Shown here piece by piece: positions 1 through 9,456 of a stretch of DNA of 64,000 nucleotides (position 1 is its first letter; each line of letters starts with the position of its first letter). Both the position numbers and the translations under genes were made by a program. The stretch lies in contig NZ_JACJRC010000003.1 of assembly GCF_014697025.1 (NCBI RefSeq), positions 310,001 through 374,000 on the forward strand, read 5' to 3'. This DNA comes from Alkalinema sp. FACHB-956. GTDB lineage: Bacteria > Cyanobacteriota > Cyanobacteriia > Leptolyngbyales > Leptolyngbyaceae. The notes below the pieces were generated by a model that was not told the origin of the DNA, did not search any database, and worked only from the letters and a program-made list of their open reading frames with translations.

Positions 1-125
1 GCCACAACAGCAGGAATGCAAGGCTAGACGTTTCAGAGCGAGACATCGGTTTTGAGGGCTTTGATCACGATTTCTGACTCAGACATCCTTCAACCAGCCA
101 CCGACACACTCAGCATCAGGGCGCG

Positions 126-1259
126 CTAAGAATCATTGGGCAAAGCCAGCCCATCTTCTGGCCGCCAGACCGCATACAGACGAGTATTGGGTGACGGAAT
201 TTCAAAACCGTGGGGCAGCTGTACAACTAATGTTTCCCCAGAGGTTAATTGAAGTTGACAATTGACGTGGGTTCCTAGGTAGAGCAAATTCTTCAGATAC
301 CCTTCCACCCAATTGAGTCCGTCTGCGGGGGGCTGGTATTGCAATTGGATCTTTTCAGGCCGCACACTGATGACCACGGCACCGGAGGTCAAGGGCTTAT
401 TGCCTGTATCCACCGGAATCACCTTAAATTGGCGACCTTCCGTGCTGATAATCCACAGCATGGTGGGATGGGCTCCTTCAATTTTGCCCATGATTAAATT
501 GGTATCGCCAATGAATTCAGCGACAAAGCGAGTGTTTGGACGCTCGTAGATTTGGCTGGGGGTTCCCATTTGTTCCACGCGCCCCCGATTCATGACCGCG
601 ATCCGATCGCTCAAACTCAGGGCTTCCTCTTGATCGTGGGTCACCATGACAAACGTGAGGCCCAATTCGCGATGGAGGGTTTTCAGTTCCATCTGCATCG
701 CTTTTCGCAACTTTAGATCCAAGGCCCCCAAGGGTTCATCCAACAACAGGACGGTTGGACGATTGACCAATGCTCGTGCTAAGGCCACCCGCTGCTGCTG
801 CCCCCCTGAAAGTTGGGAGGGAAAGCGTTTGGCCCATTCTTCCATCTTGACTAGATTGAGGGCTTCTCGGACGTGGTTTTGAATTTCCCCTTTCCCCATT
901 TTTTTCAACCGCAGGCCGAAGGCGATATTTTCTTCTACGGTCAAATGGTTAAACAGGGCGTAACTTTGGAAAACAGTATTGACCGGACGACGATAGGGCG
1001 GAACGTCAACCATGGACTGCCCGCGCAACAAAATGTCTCCCGCCGTCGGCAATTCAAACCCCGCGATTAAGCGGAGAGTAGTCGTTTTACCACAACCGGA
1101 GGGTCCCAGAATACTAAAAAATTCTCCTCGTCGAATATTCAGGTCAATTCCCCGCACTGCGGCTTCGCCATTGAAGACCTTAAAAACTTTGCGCAGCTCA
1201 ATGTCGAACCCAAGATTGAGTCCTGTTTCTGAATAGTTGTGAGGTACCGTCTGAGCCAT
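126..1259 (-). CDS. potA: ABC transporter ATP-binding protein, PotA (spermidine/putrescine) type
   Basis: This is the cytoplasmic ATPase of an importer, 377 aa. It carries Walker A GPSGCGKTT, the signature LSGGQQQR, Walker B LLLDEPLGALD and the switch histidine in VMVTHDQEEA. A C-terminal TOBE-like region after about residue 240 is typical of the PotA/CysA/FbpC group. The N-terminal match (FFSILGPSGCGKTTTLRLIAGFE) and overall length fit PotA best, but substrate cannot be read from the ATPase alone. The ATG start has only a weak ribosome-binding site. Permease and binding-protein partners are not in the window; they could lie beyond the left edge, since transcription runs that way, although the first 125 bases hold no recognisable gene. 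Confidence 0.85.
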   Translation of the reverse strand: MAQTVPHNYSETGLNLGFDIELRKVFKVFNGEAAVRGIDLNIRRGEFFSILGPSGCGKTTTLRLIAGFELPTAGDILLRGQSMVDVPPYRRPVNTVFQSYALFNHLTVEENIAFGLRLKKMGKGEIQNHVREALNLVKMEEWAKRFPSQLSGGQQQRVALARALVNRPTVLLLDEPLGALDLKLRKAMQMELKTLHRELGLTFVMVTHDQEEALSLSDRIAVMNRGRVEQMGTPSQIYERPNTRFVAEFIGDTNLIMGKIEGAHPTMLWIISTEGRQFKVIPVDTGNKPLTSGAVVISVRPEKIQLQYQPPADGLNWVEGYLKNLLYLGTHVNCQLQLTSGETLVVQLPHGFEIPSPNTRLYAVWRPEDGLALPNDS

Positions 1260-1428
1260 AGGACGAATTGACCGAGAGGATAGGGTAGAGCAAGGTAGAG
1301 CGAACCACCCCAGCCTTGGGAAATCAGAGCGAAGGGGATCTCAGGAATCTACGAAGCTGTACTCGGCTGAAATTGTATCTACGCCATCTTAAGCCAGTGA
1401 GTTGGGATCCGTGCAATCTGTGAAGCAT

Positions 1429-1454
1429 TGTGAGGACTCCGTGTGAGGACTCCG
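1429..1454. repeat. 13-bp tandem duplication
   Basis: TGTGAGGACTCCG occurs twice head to tail in the 430-bp gap between potA and mrdA. It is one of many short tandem duplications in this window. Confidence 0.9.
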
Positions 1455-1613
1455 TGTCAGCCACGTGGGCTTTGAACGTTGGCTTAGGCGGATGCACCTC
1501 CTTTCCATCTTCGCATTAACTGCTAGATTCCATCGCACTCTATTTAGCTCTGGCAACAAGAATCTGCTACCTGTGATTAAGGATGCCCTATTTCTGGAAA
1601 AAATTCCCATAGT

Positions 1614-1641
1614 TTGGGTTCTGGCCAGAGATTGCTACACT
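1614..1641 (+). promoter_or_regulatory. Candidate promoter for mrdA
   Basis: TTGGGT, 16 bp, then TACACT resembles a sigma-70 -35/-10 pair about 50 bp upstream of the PBP2 start codon. The spacing is acceptable, but both hexamers are imperfect, so this is only a candidate. Nothing else was recognised in the gap 1260-1688. Confidence 0.3.
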
Positions 1642-1688
1642 GAATCATCTAGCTCGTTTGTTGATCCCTGCTGTTTTTCAAGAGTGCT

Positions 1689-3536
1689 ATGGCCCTTTTG
1701 CAACCGTCTCGCTCCAATATTCGTGAGTCTGCTGCGCGACAGGTGGGTCGCCGCAATCAATCCCTAGTTTTGCTGCTGTTTGTGTCTTTACTGCTGCTGG
1801 GAGGGCTGGGGTCGCGGTTGGTTTACCTGCAACTGATGGAAGGGACGCGCAATCGTCAATTGGCAGATAACAATCGGATTCGTTTGATTCCCAGTCCCCC
1901 GGAACGGGGCAAAATTCTCGATCGCAAGGGCAAAATCATTGCTGGGTCCCGACTATCCCACTCGGTCTATGTTTGGCCATTGGCCACCAAGGAAGCCAAA
2001 TGGAACCAAACCATTACGAAACTTGCGAGCATTTTAAATATTCCTGAAGCCGAAATTCGCAAGCGGGTTGATCAAGCGGAGCAAGATTCCCCCTTTCTTG
2101 TGCGGATTGCCCGAGGCATTAGCCCCCAGCAAGTGACTGCCTTGGCCGAAGCCAAGAATGAGCTGGATGGGGTTGAAGTCAATGGGGAAACGACACGGGA
2201 GTACAAGTATGGCGATCTGGCGGCCCATGTGATTGGCTATACGGGCGAACTCAACGATGAGGAGTACGAAAAGCTCAAGAAAAAGGGCTATCGGTTGGGG
2301 GATGTGGTCGGCAAGATGGGGATTGAGGCGACCTATGAAGAGATGTTGCGGGGGGAAGGGGGCGGCCAGCAAGTCGAAGTAGACGGTGCAGGTAATGTGG
2401 TGCGCATCCTGCACAATAAGCCTAGCCATGCAGGGAAGGACTTGACGCTGACCCTGGATTGGGATCTTCAGCAAGCGGCAGAAAAAATTCTGGGCAACTT
2501 TACAGGCTCGATCGTTGTAATGGATCCTCGTAATGGAGCCATTCTGGCCATGGTGAGTCGTCCAGCCTTTGACCCCAATATTTTTTCGAAACGGGTGTCT
2601 GAAGCGACTTGGAAACAACTCCAGGAAGGCAATGCTTTGCTGAACCGGGCCTTGCAGCAATATCCTCCGGCTAGCACGTTCAAAATTGTCACGACAGCAG
2701 CGGCGATCGAAAGTGGGAACTTCACGGGGGATGAGGTGTTGCCGACCTTTCCGTCACTAACGGTTGGAGGGGTGACCTTTGGGGAGTGGAACCACGCTGG
2801 GTTTGGGCCACTGGGGTTCACGGGAGCCATGGCTCACAGTAGTGATACTTTCTTCTATCAGGTGGCTCGGCGCATGGGAGGAGATCCCATTATCGATTGG
2901 TCGCGTCGCTTTGGGTTGGGCAGCAAAACGGGGGTGGACTTGGTGGATGAGGTGGATCCTGGTCTAGTTCCCGATCCTGCCTGGAAGCTGAAATATGAGA
3001 AGACTGAATGGACGATCGGGGATGCCATCAACATGTCGATCGGCCAGGGCTACCTCCTCTCAAGTCCGTTACAAGTGGCGGTGATGTTTGCGGTGGCGGC
3101 CAATGGGGGCTACAAAGTCAAGCCGCATTTGCTGAAGGATAACGAAGAGGCTAAAAACTGGCGAGAAAGCTTGAATATGAGGCCGAAAACGATCGAGATT
3201 CTCCAGCAGGGTCTACGGGAAGTGGTGACCTATGGAACGGGGAGTGATGCCCTGGGAAGCAGTGAAGTTGCGATCGCGGGCAAGAGCGGAACGGCGGAGG
3301 ATTTTGGTAAAGGATCCCACACCTGGTTTGGAGCCTATGCCCCAGCGGATAAGCCGGAAATTGTCGTCGTTGCCTTTGGTGAATATTCCGGTGGTGGAGG
3401 TGGATCACTCATGGGTCCCAAGGCGCGCCAGGTGCTAGAAACCTACTTCACCCTGAAAAAGAATCCCAACGCAAAAGTGGGTGCCAATGCTCAGCCCAGT
3501 CCCACGGCTGAGGCCACACCGGAAGCGACAAGATAG
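1689..3536 (+). CDS. mrdA: Penicillin-binding protein 2 (peptidoglycan D,D-transpeptidase)
   Basis: A class B penicillin-binding protein of 615 aa that cross-links peptidoglycan in the periplasm, normally as part of the elongation complex. One N-terminal membrane segment (about residues 25-45) is followed by the non-catalytic dimerisation domain and a transpeptidase domain. The three catalytic motifs are all present: STFK with nucleophile Ser329, SSD at 384-386 (the PBP2 form of SxN) and KSGT from Lys532. Length and motif spacing are normal. The C-terminus ends in a short Pro/Ala/Thr-rich tail, and the stop codon lies inside an 18-bp tandem duplication, so the tail has probably been reshaped recently. 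It converges on psaFJ across a hairpin. Confidence 0.93.
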   Translation: MALLQPSRSNIRESAARQVGRRNQSLVLLLFVSLLLLGGLGSRLVYLQLMEGTRNRQLADNNRIRLIPSPPERGKILDRKGKIIAGSRLSHSVYVWPLATKEAKWNQTITKLASILNIPEAEIRKRVDQAEQDSPFLVRIARGISPQQVTALAEAKNELDGVEVNGETTREYKYGDLAAHVIGYTGELNDEEYEKLKKKGYRLGDVVGKMGIEATYEEMLRGEGGGQQVEVDGAGNVVRILHNKPSHAGKDLTLTLDWDLQQAAEKILGNFTGSIVVMDPRNGAILAMVSRPAFDPNIFSKRVSEATWKQLQEGNALLNRALQQYPPASTFKIVTTAAAIESGNFTGDEVLPTFPSLTVGGVTFGEWNHAGFGPLGFTGAMAHSSDTFFYQVARRMGGDPIIDWSRRFGLGSKTGVDLVDEVDPGLVPDPAWKLKYEKTEWTIGDAINMSIGQGYLLSSPLQVAVMFAVAANGGYKVKPHLLKDNEEAKNWRESLNMRPKTIEILQQGLREVVTYGTGSDALGSSEVAIAGKSGTAEDFGKGSHTWFGAYAPADKPEIVVVAFGEYSGGGGGSLMGPKARQVLETYFTLKKNPNAKVGANAQPSPTAEATPEATR

Positions 3537-3557
3537 GGAGAAGCGACAAGATAGGGA
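3522..3557. repeat. 18-bp tandem duplication across the mrdA stop codon
   Basis: GAAGCGACAAGATAGGGA is present twice in succession. The first copy contains the mrdA stop codon TAG, the second lies just downstream. Confidence 0.95.
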
Positions 3558-3662
3558 GCTGTTAGGCGGAGGCGCTTTCCCCCGAATCCGATCCGCCCGC
3601 AAAGACAGCATCTGAAAACATGCGATCGGGCCAAGGATGAAACGGCCAAGCATAAACAAGCA

Positions 3663-3687
3663 GAAGGGCGCAGAACCTGCGCCCTTC
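3663..3687 (-). terminator. Hairpin terminator between mrdA and psaJ
   Basis: A perfect 11-bp stem (GAAGGGCGCAG with CTGCGCCCTTC) has a 3-base loop. Read on the minus strand it is followed by a moderately T-rich stretch, so it most likely ends the psaFJ transcript. It may also stop mrdA from the other side. Confidence 0.7.
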
Positions 3688-3734
3688 GCTCTCATGAACA
3701 AGTCATGAATCGAGGTTCGATCTTATATTCGATC

Positions 3735-3851
3735 TTATAGGGGATGAGCCAACAGATCGGGGAAGAAACGATTGAACTCAATCAGAATCCCTGCGGTTAC
3801 TGTCAACAACAGCATGAGCAGGACAGGTGCGGTAGACAAATAACGTGCCAT
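3735..3851 (-). CDS. psaJ: Photosystem I reaction center subunit IX (PsaJ)
   Basis: A 38-aa single-span thylakoid membrane protein of photosystem I that packs against PsaF. It begins MARYLSTAP, continues with one hydrophobic helix, and contains the family motif [14 protein letters not shown]. The start at 3851 is chosen because it gives the standard PsaJ length and is preceded by GGAGG at good spacing; the reading frame stays open upstream, but that extension does not resemble PsaJ. It lies 37 bp downstream of psaF in the usual cyanobacterial psaF-psaJ operon. Confidence 0.95.
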   Translation of the reverse strand: MARYLSTAPVLLMLLLTVTAGILIEFNRFFPDLLAHPL

Positions 3852-3888
3852 GAACAAGCCTCCAAAAAGCAAGATTTTAGTTGAATGA

Positions 3889-4377
3889 CTATCGAGGAGA
3901 AACAGTGATTTCTGACTCGGCTGCAAACATCTTGCCCGTGGAGATTTCGCCGAAGGCAACTAGGGGCCAAGCAAAGCCACCCAGCATAAACTTCAGCGCC
4001 AGAGGCACATCAATGACCACTTCCTTAACTTCGGGGTTTTCGCCTTTCTTGATCGCTTGCAGATAGCTACGACCAGCCCAGCCGATCCAGCCTGCAATGT
4101 AGAGGAAGAGAATACCCGGAATAATGAAGTCACCAGCATGGGAAGGGTTATCCACAATCAAGTGGGGAAGCCCTTCTTCACCGCAGAGTAAACCTGCTTT
4201 GGTGTACTGGTCAAAACGGCGTTGAGCCGTGGGGCTAGCCGATGCTTTCATCCGCTGAGCGAAGGCAGCAGATTCACTGCAAGGAGTGAGATTATCGTAG
4301 ATGGCGTGGGCGGGTGCGGTGGAAACGAAACCGAACCACAGCGCGATAGCCAAAACGAAAGCACACAATCGTCGCAT
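3889..4377 (-). CDS. psaF: Photosystem I reaction center subunit III (PsaF)
   Basis: A 162-aa photosystem I subunit on the lumenal side. The N-terminal signal peptide ends near APAHA, and the mature part starts close to YDNLTPC. The conserved segments [13 protein letters not shown] and the transmembrane stretch [20 protein letters not shown] are clear. A second hydrophobic stretch ([17 protein letters not shown]) follows. It is the first gene of the psaF-psaJ operon and is divergent from tsaD across 170 bp, an arrangement I recall from other cyanobacteria. The lysine-rich docking helix of algal PsaF is not expected in cyanobacteria and is absent. Confidence 0.95.
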   Translation of the reverse strand: MRRLCAFVLAIALWFGFVSTAPAHAIYDNLTPCSESAAFAQRMKASASPTAQRRFDQYTKAGLLCGEEGLPHLIVDNPSHAGDFIIPGILFLYIAGWIGWAGRSYLQAIKKGENPEVKEVVIDVPLALKFMLGGFAWPLVAFGEISTGKMFAAESEITVSPR

Positions 4378-4547
4378 GGAGTTGTTTCCCTTTAACTTAG
4401 AGATTGCAAAGTTTCTTGAACAAAAAGGATTGAACTTTTTGCGTAGGTATGAGGACTGATTGAGTTGAGTCAGGTATCCCCTACGCTTGCCCCAGAAGGG
4501 TTTAAGCTAAGAGAGAATACCAGTTCCCACCCAAAAGTTACCAGCAA

Positions 4548-5630
4548 ATGGCAACGGTTATAGCAATTGAAACAAGTTGTGACGAAACTGCGGTAGCGAT
4601 CGTTAAGAATCGTCAAGTTTTGGCCAGTGTCGTCGCCTCCCAAATCGAGACCCATCGCCAATATGGGGGGGTGGTGCCGGAGGTGGCTTCGCGCCAGCAC
4701 GTGGAGGGGGTAAACCTGGCGATCGATCAAGCCCTAGAGGCTGCAAAGCTTGACTGGACTGGGATTGACGCTGTGGCAGGCACCTGTGCGCCCGGTTTGA
4801 TTGGGGCGTTATTGGTGGGATTGACTGCGGCTAAAACGCTTGCTCTGGTGCATGACAAACCTTTTTTGGGGGTGCACCATCTGGAAGGCCATATCTATGC
4901 GTCCTACCTCAGTGAACCTAGCTTGCAACCGCCGTTTCTGTGCTTGTTGGTTTCCGGGGGGCACACCAGTCTGATCTACGTGAAAGACTGTGGGCAGTAT
5001 GAAGTCCTGGGGCAGACGCGGGATGATGCAGCGGGGGAAGCCTTCGATAAAGTTGCGCGATTGCTCAAACTGGGCTACCCCGGTGGGCCGATTATCGATC
5101 GCCTTGCAACGGAGGGCAATCCCAAAGCGTTCCCACTCCCAGAAGGGCAGGTGTCCTTACCCCAGGGGGGCTTCCATCCCTACGATTCCAGCTTTAGTGG
5201 CCTCAAGACAGCGGTGTTGCGCCTGACGCAAAAATTAGAAGCCAGTGGGGATCCGTTGCCAATTCCCGATCTCGCGGCCAGTTTCCAGGCCACCGTTGCC
5301 CGCGCCCTAACGAAACGGGCGATCGCCTGTGCCTTGGATTATGGGCTGACGACGATCGCGGTGGGCGGAGGTGTGGCGGCCAATCGCGGCCTGCGGCAAC
5401 AGTTACAGGCAGCCGCCGAACCCCACGGGATCCGCGTACTCTTTCCCCCGATGAAGTTCTGTACTGACAATGCGGCGATGATTGCCTGTGCAGCGGCAGA
5501 ACATTTCGATCGGGGCCATCGATCGGCCCTTACCCTGAATGCCCAATCCCGCCTACCCATCTCGCAAGTCATGGATCTCTATCACGGACAGGACTCGTTC
5601 ACTAGCCATGTTGAGTGCTCTAACGTTTAG
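4548..5630 (+). CDS. tsaD: tRNA N6-adenosine threonylcarbamoyltransferase (TsaD)
   Basis: The 360-aa TsaD/Kae1/Gcp ATPase transfers the threonylcarbamoyl group to A37 of ANN-decoding tRNAs in the cytoplasm. Family hallmarks are [12 protein letters not shown] at the N-terminus, the metal-binding histidines in GVHHLEGH, the nucleotide-binding stretch [21 protein letters not shown] and the late [11 protein letters not shown] and [10 protein letters not shown] motifs. Length is typical. The start ATG gives the standard N-terminus MATVIAIE. The stop codon falls in a locally repetitive stretch. Confidence 0.96.
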   Translation: MATVIAIETSCDETAVAIVKNRQVLASVVASQIETHRQYGGVVPEVASRQHVEGVNLAIDQALEAAKLDWTGIDAVAGTCAPGLIGALLVGLTAAKTLALVHDKPFLGVHHLEGHIYASYLSEPSLQPPFLCLLVSGGHTSLIYVKDCGQYEVLGQTRDDAAGEAFDKVARLLKLGYPGGPIIDRLATEGNPKAFPLPEGQVSLPQGGFHPYDSSFSGLKTAVLRLTQKLEASGDPLPIPDLAASFQATVARALTKRAIACALDYGLTTIAVGGGVAANRGLRQQLQAAAEPHGIRVLFPPMKFCTDNAAMIACAAAEHFDRGHRSALTLNAQSRLPISQVMDLYHGQDSFTSHVECSNV

Positions 5631-5660
5631 CGTTCTAACGTTGAGTCTCTTAACGTTTAG
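5610..5660. repeat. Degenerate tandem repeat across the tsaD stop codon
   Basis: Variants of GTTGAGT-CTCTAACGTTTAG recur through the last codons of tsaD and the short gap after it; CTAACGTT or TTAACGTT appears at each step. It is another example of duplication seeded at the 3' end of a gene. Confidence 0.7.
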
Positions 5661-6289
5661 TTCTCCAATGTGAGCTTCCATTCTCCCGTTTGGGGATTCC
5701 ACAGGGGTTCATCGGTTTCTCCCACGATGAACGGCCCCCAATAGCGCTGGGATCCGTCCTGGGCAAAGGCCACTAAGATATCGCCTTTTTTCAATTGAAT
5801 GGCGCGCCCCGGTAAGGCGACGACTAAACCGCGATCGCTGCCTTCTCCCGGTGCAAAATCCCAGTGGGCAGGCGGTTCATAGCGGACTGAGGCGGTGGAT
5901 TTGTCCCCCGTTTTATCGCCACTCATTTTGTCTGCTTTAAATCGAAGGGCAATGCGCACAGGATGCTCTGACTGATTGCTAATGCGGAGATTGCCCCGTT
6001 GCGCTGGGGCGAGGGGGGCCGTGGCGTCTCCTGTTGCAGTTCCTGTCGAGGTTCCTGAAGTGGGGATCGTATCTGCTTTGGCAGGGTTGGACACGGATTG
6101 GATGGCTGAGGGGTCGCGGGGGGCTGAGTCTACAGGAATGACTGGAACCTGACTACCGGTCACAATTTCAGCTTCTCGATTGAGGCGTCCCAACCAAAAA
6201 CTCCCAATACTCACCACTAATGCCGCACTGCCCGCGATCGCGATCGCCTGCAATAGACCCACCTTGCGCCCTTGAATTAGTTGCCCCAT
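5657..6289 (-). CDS. Membrane-anchored protein of unknown function
   Basis: A 210-aa protein that I do not recognise. One hydrophobic segment near residues 12-34 (LLQAIAIAGSAALVVSIGSFWLG) would anchor it with the C-terminus outside the cytoplasm. A Ser/Thr/Pro-rich linker of about 60 residues follows, then a compact domain (about 95-210) with NLRISNQSEHPVRIALRF and KKGDILVAFAQDGSQRYWGPFIVGE, which reads like a beta-rich fold. ATG at 6289 is preferred over the GTG one codon earlier. It converges on tsaD with a gap of only 26 bp. Function is unknown. Confidence 0.75.
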   Translation of the reverse strand: MGQLIQGRKVGLLQAIAIAGSAALVVSIGSFWLGRLNREAEIVTGSQVPVIPVDSAPRDPSAIQSVSNPAKADTIPTSGTSTGTATGDATAPLAPAQRGNLRISNQSEHPVRIALRFKADKMSGDKTGDKSTASVRYEPPAHWDFAPGEGSDRGLVVALPGRAIQLKKGDILVAFAQDGSQRYWGPFIVGETDEPLWNPQTGEWKLTLEN

Positions 6290-6404
6290 CACCTTTCCCC
6301 CGTGTGCTCTCTTTTAGGTATAACAAGTCATTTACGGATTTGTGGCATTAGAATTTCCTGTAAAATCATTCCTCTCTTTAAGTCTTCTCCTTAAGCAAGT
6401 TCCT

Positions 6405-6737
6405 ATGCAAGATACTCGCCTCAATCGCCTATTTGGGAATGCCAGTGGCCAGATGGAGCAATGGTTTCGCAATCCTTGGCGGCGCATCTCCTTGCTGCTG
6501 ATGTGCCTACTGCTAGGCTTCTTTTTAGGAACCGCTGTTTCTACTACCGCTGGTCAGGCAGCAGAGTATGACATCTGGGTCGCAGCCATTTTAGTTCTGC
6601 TGACCGAGTTGACGAGTCGAGCGGTTTACACTCGCAAGGCTCAATGGCGCAGAAGTTTGCTGGCAGACTGTGTCAATGGCCTCAGAATCGGCTTTACCTA
6701 CAGCCTGTTTGTTGAAGCGCTTAAATTGGGCAGTTGA
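6405..6737 (+). CDS. ycf20: Ycf20-family protein (DUF565)
   Basis: A 110-aa membrane protein of the Ycf20/DUF565 family, conserved in cyanobacteria and plastids. In algae and plants it is linked to photoprotection, but its biochemical role is unclear. The diagnostic stretch is FRNPWRRISLLLMCLLLGFFLGTAVSTTAGQ, followed by a second hydrophobic helix and LTELTSRAVY. ATG at 6405 gives the usual MQ-TRLN-LF start; the frame is open 21 codons further upstream, but that part does not match the family. Confidence 0.88.
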   Translation: MQDTRLNRLFGNASGQMEQWFRNPWRRISLLLMCLLLGFFLGTAVSTTAGQAAEYDIWVAAILVLLTELTSRAVYTRKAQWRRSLLADCVNGLRIGFTYSLFVEALKLGS

Positions 6738-6813
6738 TCCCCTAGGGAGCCTGTTTTTGGCAATTTAATGGTCTTCCTCCAGGATGCCCTGAGACGGGGA
6801 TCTAGGTTTCAGA

Positions 6814-8187
6814 TCAGTTTGCCTTCGATCGGTGCTGTAGGGTGGCTTGCCAAATCAGCCCCAGCCCAATTAAACCCAAGCCCACGAACCAAATTTGCCA
6901 CTCCACCCAAAACGCCAAAAAGACGCAGGCTGCTAACCCAAACCCAGCGGTCCAGCGGGGATACTGCCGAACTGAGGCGGGTAAGCGCAATGCCGCTAGA
7001 TTGGTAATAGCGTAGTAGCCCAAGACACTAAAGGCACTGAAGGACCAAGTGGTCTTTACGTTGCCTAGTAGTACTAGCAAGGCGACGATTCCCCCCATGG
7101 CTAGGACTGCAAGCGTGGGAGTGGTGCGATCGGCATTGAGTTGGGCCAGTGTGATCGGCATATCGCCCCGCCGTGCCATAGCCAGCAGCACTCGTGAAAG
7201 CCCCAGTAGGAGATTGAGTAACACTCCTAGCATGGCTGCGATCGCGCCGATCCCTAAAACCATTTCGCTTCCCCAGACCGGAAAGCGACGAGCCGCTAAT
7301 GCCAACGGAGCTGCTTCTGTAATCGCGCCTTGTTGGAGTGCTTCGGCTCCAACGGTTCCTAAGCCAACCACCCCGACTGCAAAATACAACGCAAAACTTA
7401 AGCCTAGGGTCATCAAAATGGCTCTAGGAATGGTTCGTTCTGGATGCTGAACTTCTTCTCCAAGGGTGGTAATTCGAGCATATCCCGAGTAGGCGACAAA
7501 CATTAAAGCACTGGCTTGTAGAATGGCCTGGATCGGTATCTCCTGAATTGTTCTACCTCCTCTATCGTAGAACATAGAGAACCCTGAAGGTAGTCCTTGA
7601 CCGATCGCACTTGTACTGAACGCACTTGTACTGAACGCACCTGTACTGATCGCGCCTGTACCAATTACGACAAACCACAGTAAGGCCAAGACGCTAATCG
7701 TGAGAATGAATGTATTGAGTCGGCTCGATCGCTGGATGCCACTCAGCACCACTCCCGTGATTCCCACCACTGCGGCGAGGGCAACAATGACGAGGGTGAC
7801 TGGGTTACCCCTGCCGAGCCCTAACCCATGGAGCAGATAGCCTGCAAAGCCGAGAGCTGCCGTTGCCGCAGACGCTGATTTGGCTAACAGAAATAACCAG
7901 CCAGCGGTGAAACCCAGTTGGGGATTGAGATAGCGGTATCCATACTCATAGGTGCCCCCATTGACGGGATGGCTAGCGGCCAGTTGGGCGGAATTGAGTC
8001 CGTTACAGGTAGCCACGATCGCGGCGATCGCTAAGGCGGGAAGAAGTCCGATCCCCGCAATCCCAGCGGCAAGGCCAATACTGACGAAAATTCCGGTGCC
8101 GATGATCGATCCCAGCCCCAAGGCAACTGCTTGGCTGAGGGTGATTTGTCGTTTGAGGCGTTGAGTCGTGACCATAACCGATGTCAT
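6814..8187 (-). CDS. Amino acid permease, APC superfamily
   Basis: A polytopic inner-membrane transporter of about 457 aa with some 11-12 hydrophobic segments. The first helix has the APC signature LGLGSIIGTGIFVSIGLAAG, a glycine-rich substrate-binding turn. Length and layout fit amino-acid/polyamine/organocation permeases; the substrate cannot be assigned. A loop near residue 185 contains a small in-frame duplication (STGAFSTSAFSTSA). Start choice is uncertain: ATG at 8187 and ATG at 8175 are both possible, and a TTG lies further upstream. No transporter partner lies beside it, as expected for a single-component carrier. Confidence 0.87.
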   Translation of the reverse strand: MTSVMVTTQRLKRQITLSQAVALGLGSIIGTGIFVSIGLAAGIAGIGLLPALAIAAIVATCNGLNSAQLAASHPVNGGTYEYGYRYLNPQLGFTAGWLFLLAKSASAATAALGFAGYLLHGLGLGRGNPVTLVIVALAAVVGITGVVLSGIQRSSRLNTFILTISVLALLWFVVIGTGAISTGAFSTSAFSTSAIGQGLPSGFSMFYDRGGRTIQEIPIQAILQASALMFVAYSGYARITTLGEEVQHPERTIPRAILMTLGLSFALYFAVGVVGLGTVGAEALQQGAITEAAPLALAARRFPVWGSEMVLGIGAIAAMLGVLLNLLLGLSRVLLAMARRGDMPITLAQLNADRTTPTLAVLAMGGIVALLVLLGNVKTTWSFSAFSVLGYYAITNLAALRLPASVRQYPRWTAGFGLAACVFLAFWVEWQIWFVGLGLIGLGLIWQATLQHRSKAN

Positions 8188-8325
8188 TTCCAACGGGTAA
8201 ATTTTCAACAAGTACCACTCTTAGACAGGTACAAGTCCCAATGAGTTTAAGCCCAGTTCCATTCCAGTGCGAGTTCGATCGCAAACATTGGCGTGAGCGA
8301 TCGTTTACTGGTTGGGGGTATTAGG

Positions 8326-8371
8326 TAGGTGGGTAGCATGTTTAAGGGGTAGGTGGGTAGCATGTTTAAGG
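8326..8371. repeat. Tandem duplication, period 24 bp
   Basis: TAGGTGGGTAGCATGTTTAA(GG) is repeated at 8326 and 8350 in the 400-bp gap between the permease and the L,D-transpeptidase. The same gap has a second repeated element, TAGGAATTCCAAG, near 8502 and 8549. No clear promoter was recognised. Confidence 0.9.
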
Positions 8372-8594
8372 AAGTGGGGGCCAATGATCTCGCACGAAAA
8401 TCTTTCTTTTTGAGGATTTTGCAAACCCTCCGGTGGTGAATCGTTGGGCAGCGGATAGAATGCTACATTCGAAATCACGATCTTGAAAAACTACGCTCGT
8501 AGTTAGGAATTCCAAGACTCAGGCATCGAATACCCGGCATCGAATACTTAGGAATTCCAAGCAATCCCAAACGACACTCTGATTCTTAGCAGTT

Positions 8595-9440
8595 ATGGCG
8601 ATACGTTCCTTTTCCGATCGACGGTGGTTAGGGTTCCTCGGACTTCGTATTCTAGGAACTTGGGGTATCACAACAGCCCTGGTGGGCGTCGGGATCGGGG
8701 TCGGATTGCCTAGAACGGTTGCCCAAACCCCACCCCCCGCTGATTTAACCGAGGGCATGCTGTCGCCCAGTTCTACGGGTGCACCGACTTCGATCGCAGA
8801 TCCGGCCCAACTTCCCACCTCGATCGTGCCGATCAGACCTGCGGTTCCCTTTGGGCATTTACCTGTGGATCGGATCTGGAGTGACTCCACTTCCGTAGAA
8901 CCTAGTGTTTCGACCAGCCTCCCCATGGAACAGACTCAGCCGGGGGGAATGCTGCCGACACCGGATAGCCCTCCCTTGGTTACGCCTTTGGTTACGCCCT
9001 TGGTTACGCCGGTAGTGCCTGTAAACCCTGTGCTTGTAAAACCTATTGAGGAGCCAATTCACTTAATTGTGAGGCGAGGAAAACGGCGGGTGGAAGTTTA
9101 TCGGGGGGACAAGCAAGTGGCAAGTTACCCGATCGCCGTGGGGAAAGCAGGCTGGGAAACGCCAATCGGTAACTTCGCTGTGATTAGTAAAGAAGAAAAT
9201 CCGATTTTCAAGAGTTTCAAAACGGGCAATGTGATTGAACCGGGGCCGGATAATCCACTGGGCGTGCGCTGGATTGGGATTTGGACGGACGGAAAAACCC
9301 AAATCGGCTTCCACGGCACCAACCAGCCCGAATTGATTGGCAAAGCCGTTTCCCATGGTTGCATTCGGATGCACAACAAGGATGTCGTGGCGTTATACCA
9401 ATATGTGACCTTGGGTACCCCCGTTACTGTCAAACCTTAA
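8595..9440 (+). CDS. L,D-transpeptidase, YkuD domain
   Basis: An exported 281-aa enzyme that probably forms 3-3 cross-links in peptidoglycan or attaches proteins to it. The N-terminal hydrophobic stretch (about residues 15-38) is a signal peptide or anchor. A Pro/Ser/Thr-rich linker includes a small tandem repeat, LVTPLVTPLVTP. The YkuD domain occupies about 155-281 and starts at LIVRRGKRRVEVYRGDK. The catalytic motif SHGCIRM has nucleophile Cys256, with the usual upstream histidine in GFHGTNQ. No LysM or other peptidoglycan-binding module is visible. Confidence 0.92.
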   Translation: MAIRSFSDRRWLGFLGLRILGTWGITTALVGVGIGVGLPRTVAQTPPPADLTEGMLSPSSTGAPTSIADPAQLPTSIVPIRPAVPFGHLPVDRIWSDSTSVEPSVSTSLPMEQTQPGGMLPTPDSPPLVTPLVTPLVTPVVPVNPVLVKPIEEPIHLIVRRGKRRVEVYRGDKQVASYPIAVGKAGWETPIGNFAVISKEENPIFKSFKTGNVIEPGPDNPLGVRWIGIWTDGKTQIGFHGTNQPELIGKAVSHGCIRMHNKDVVALYQYVTLGTPVTVKP

Positions 9441-9456
9441 GGAAAGCTGAAGATCG

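Noticed and set aside
33-86. 17-codon frame at the left edge on the minus strand
   Set aside because: Too short, lacks a spaced ribosome-binding site, and has no recognisable partner.
1465-1767. 100-codon plus-strand frame overlapping the start of mrdA
   Set aside because: It overlaps the PBP2 start in another frame, lacks a ribosome-binding site, and shows no family similarity.
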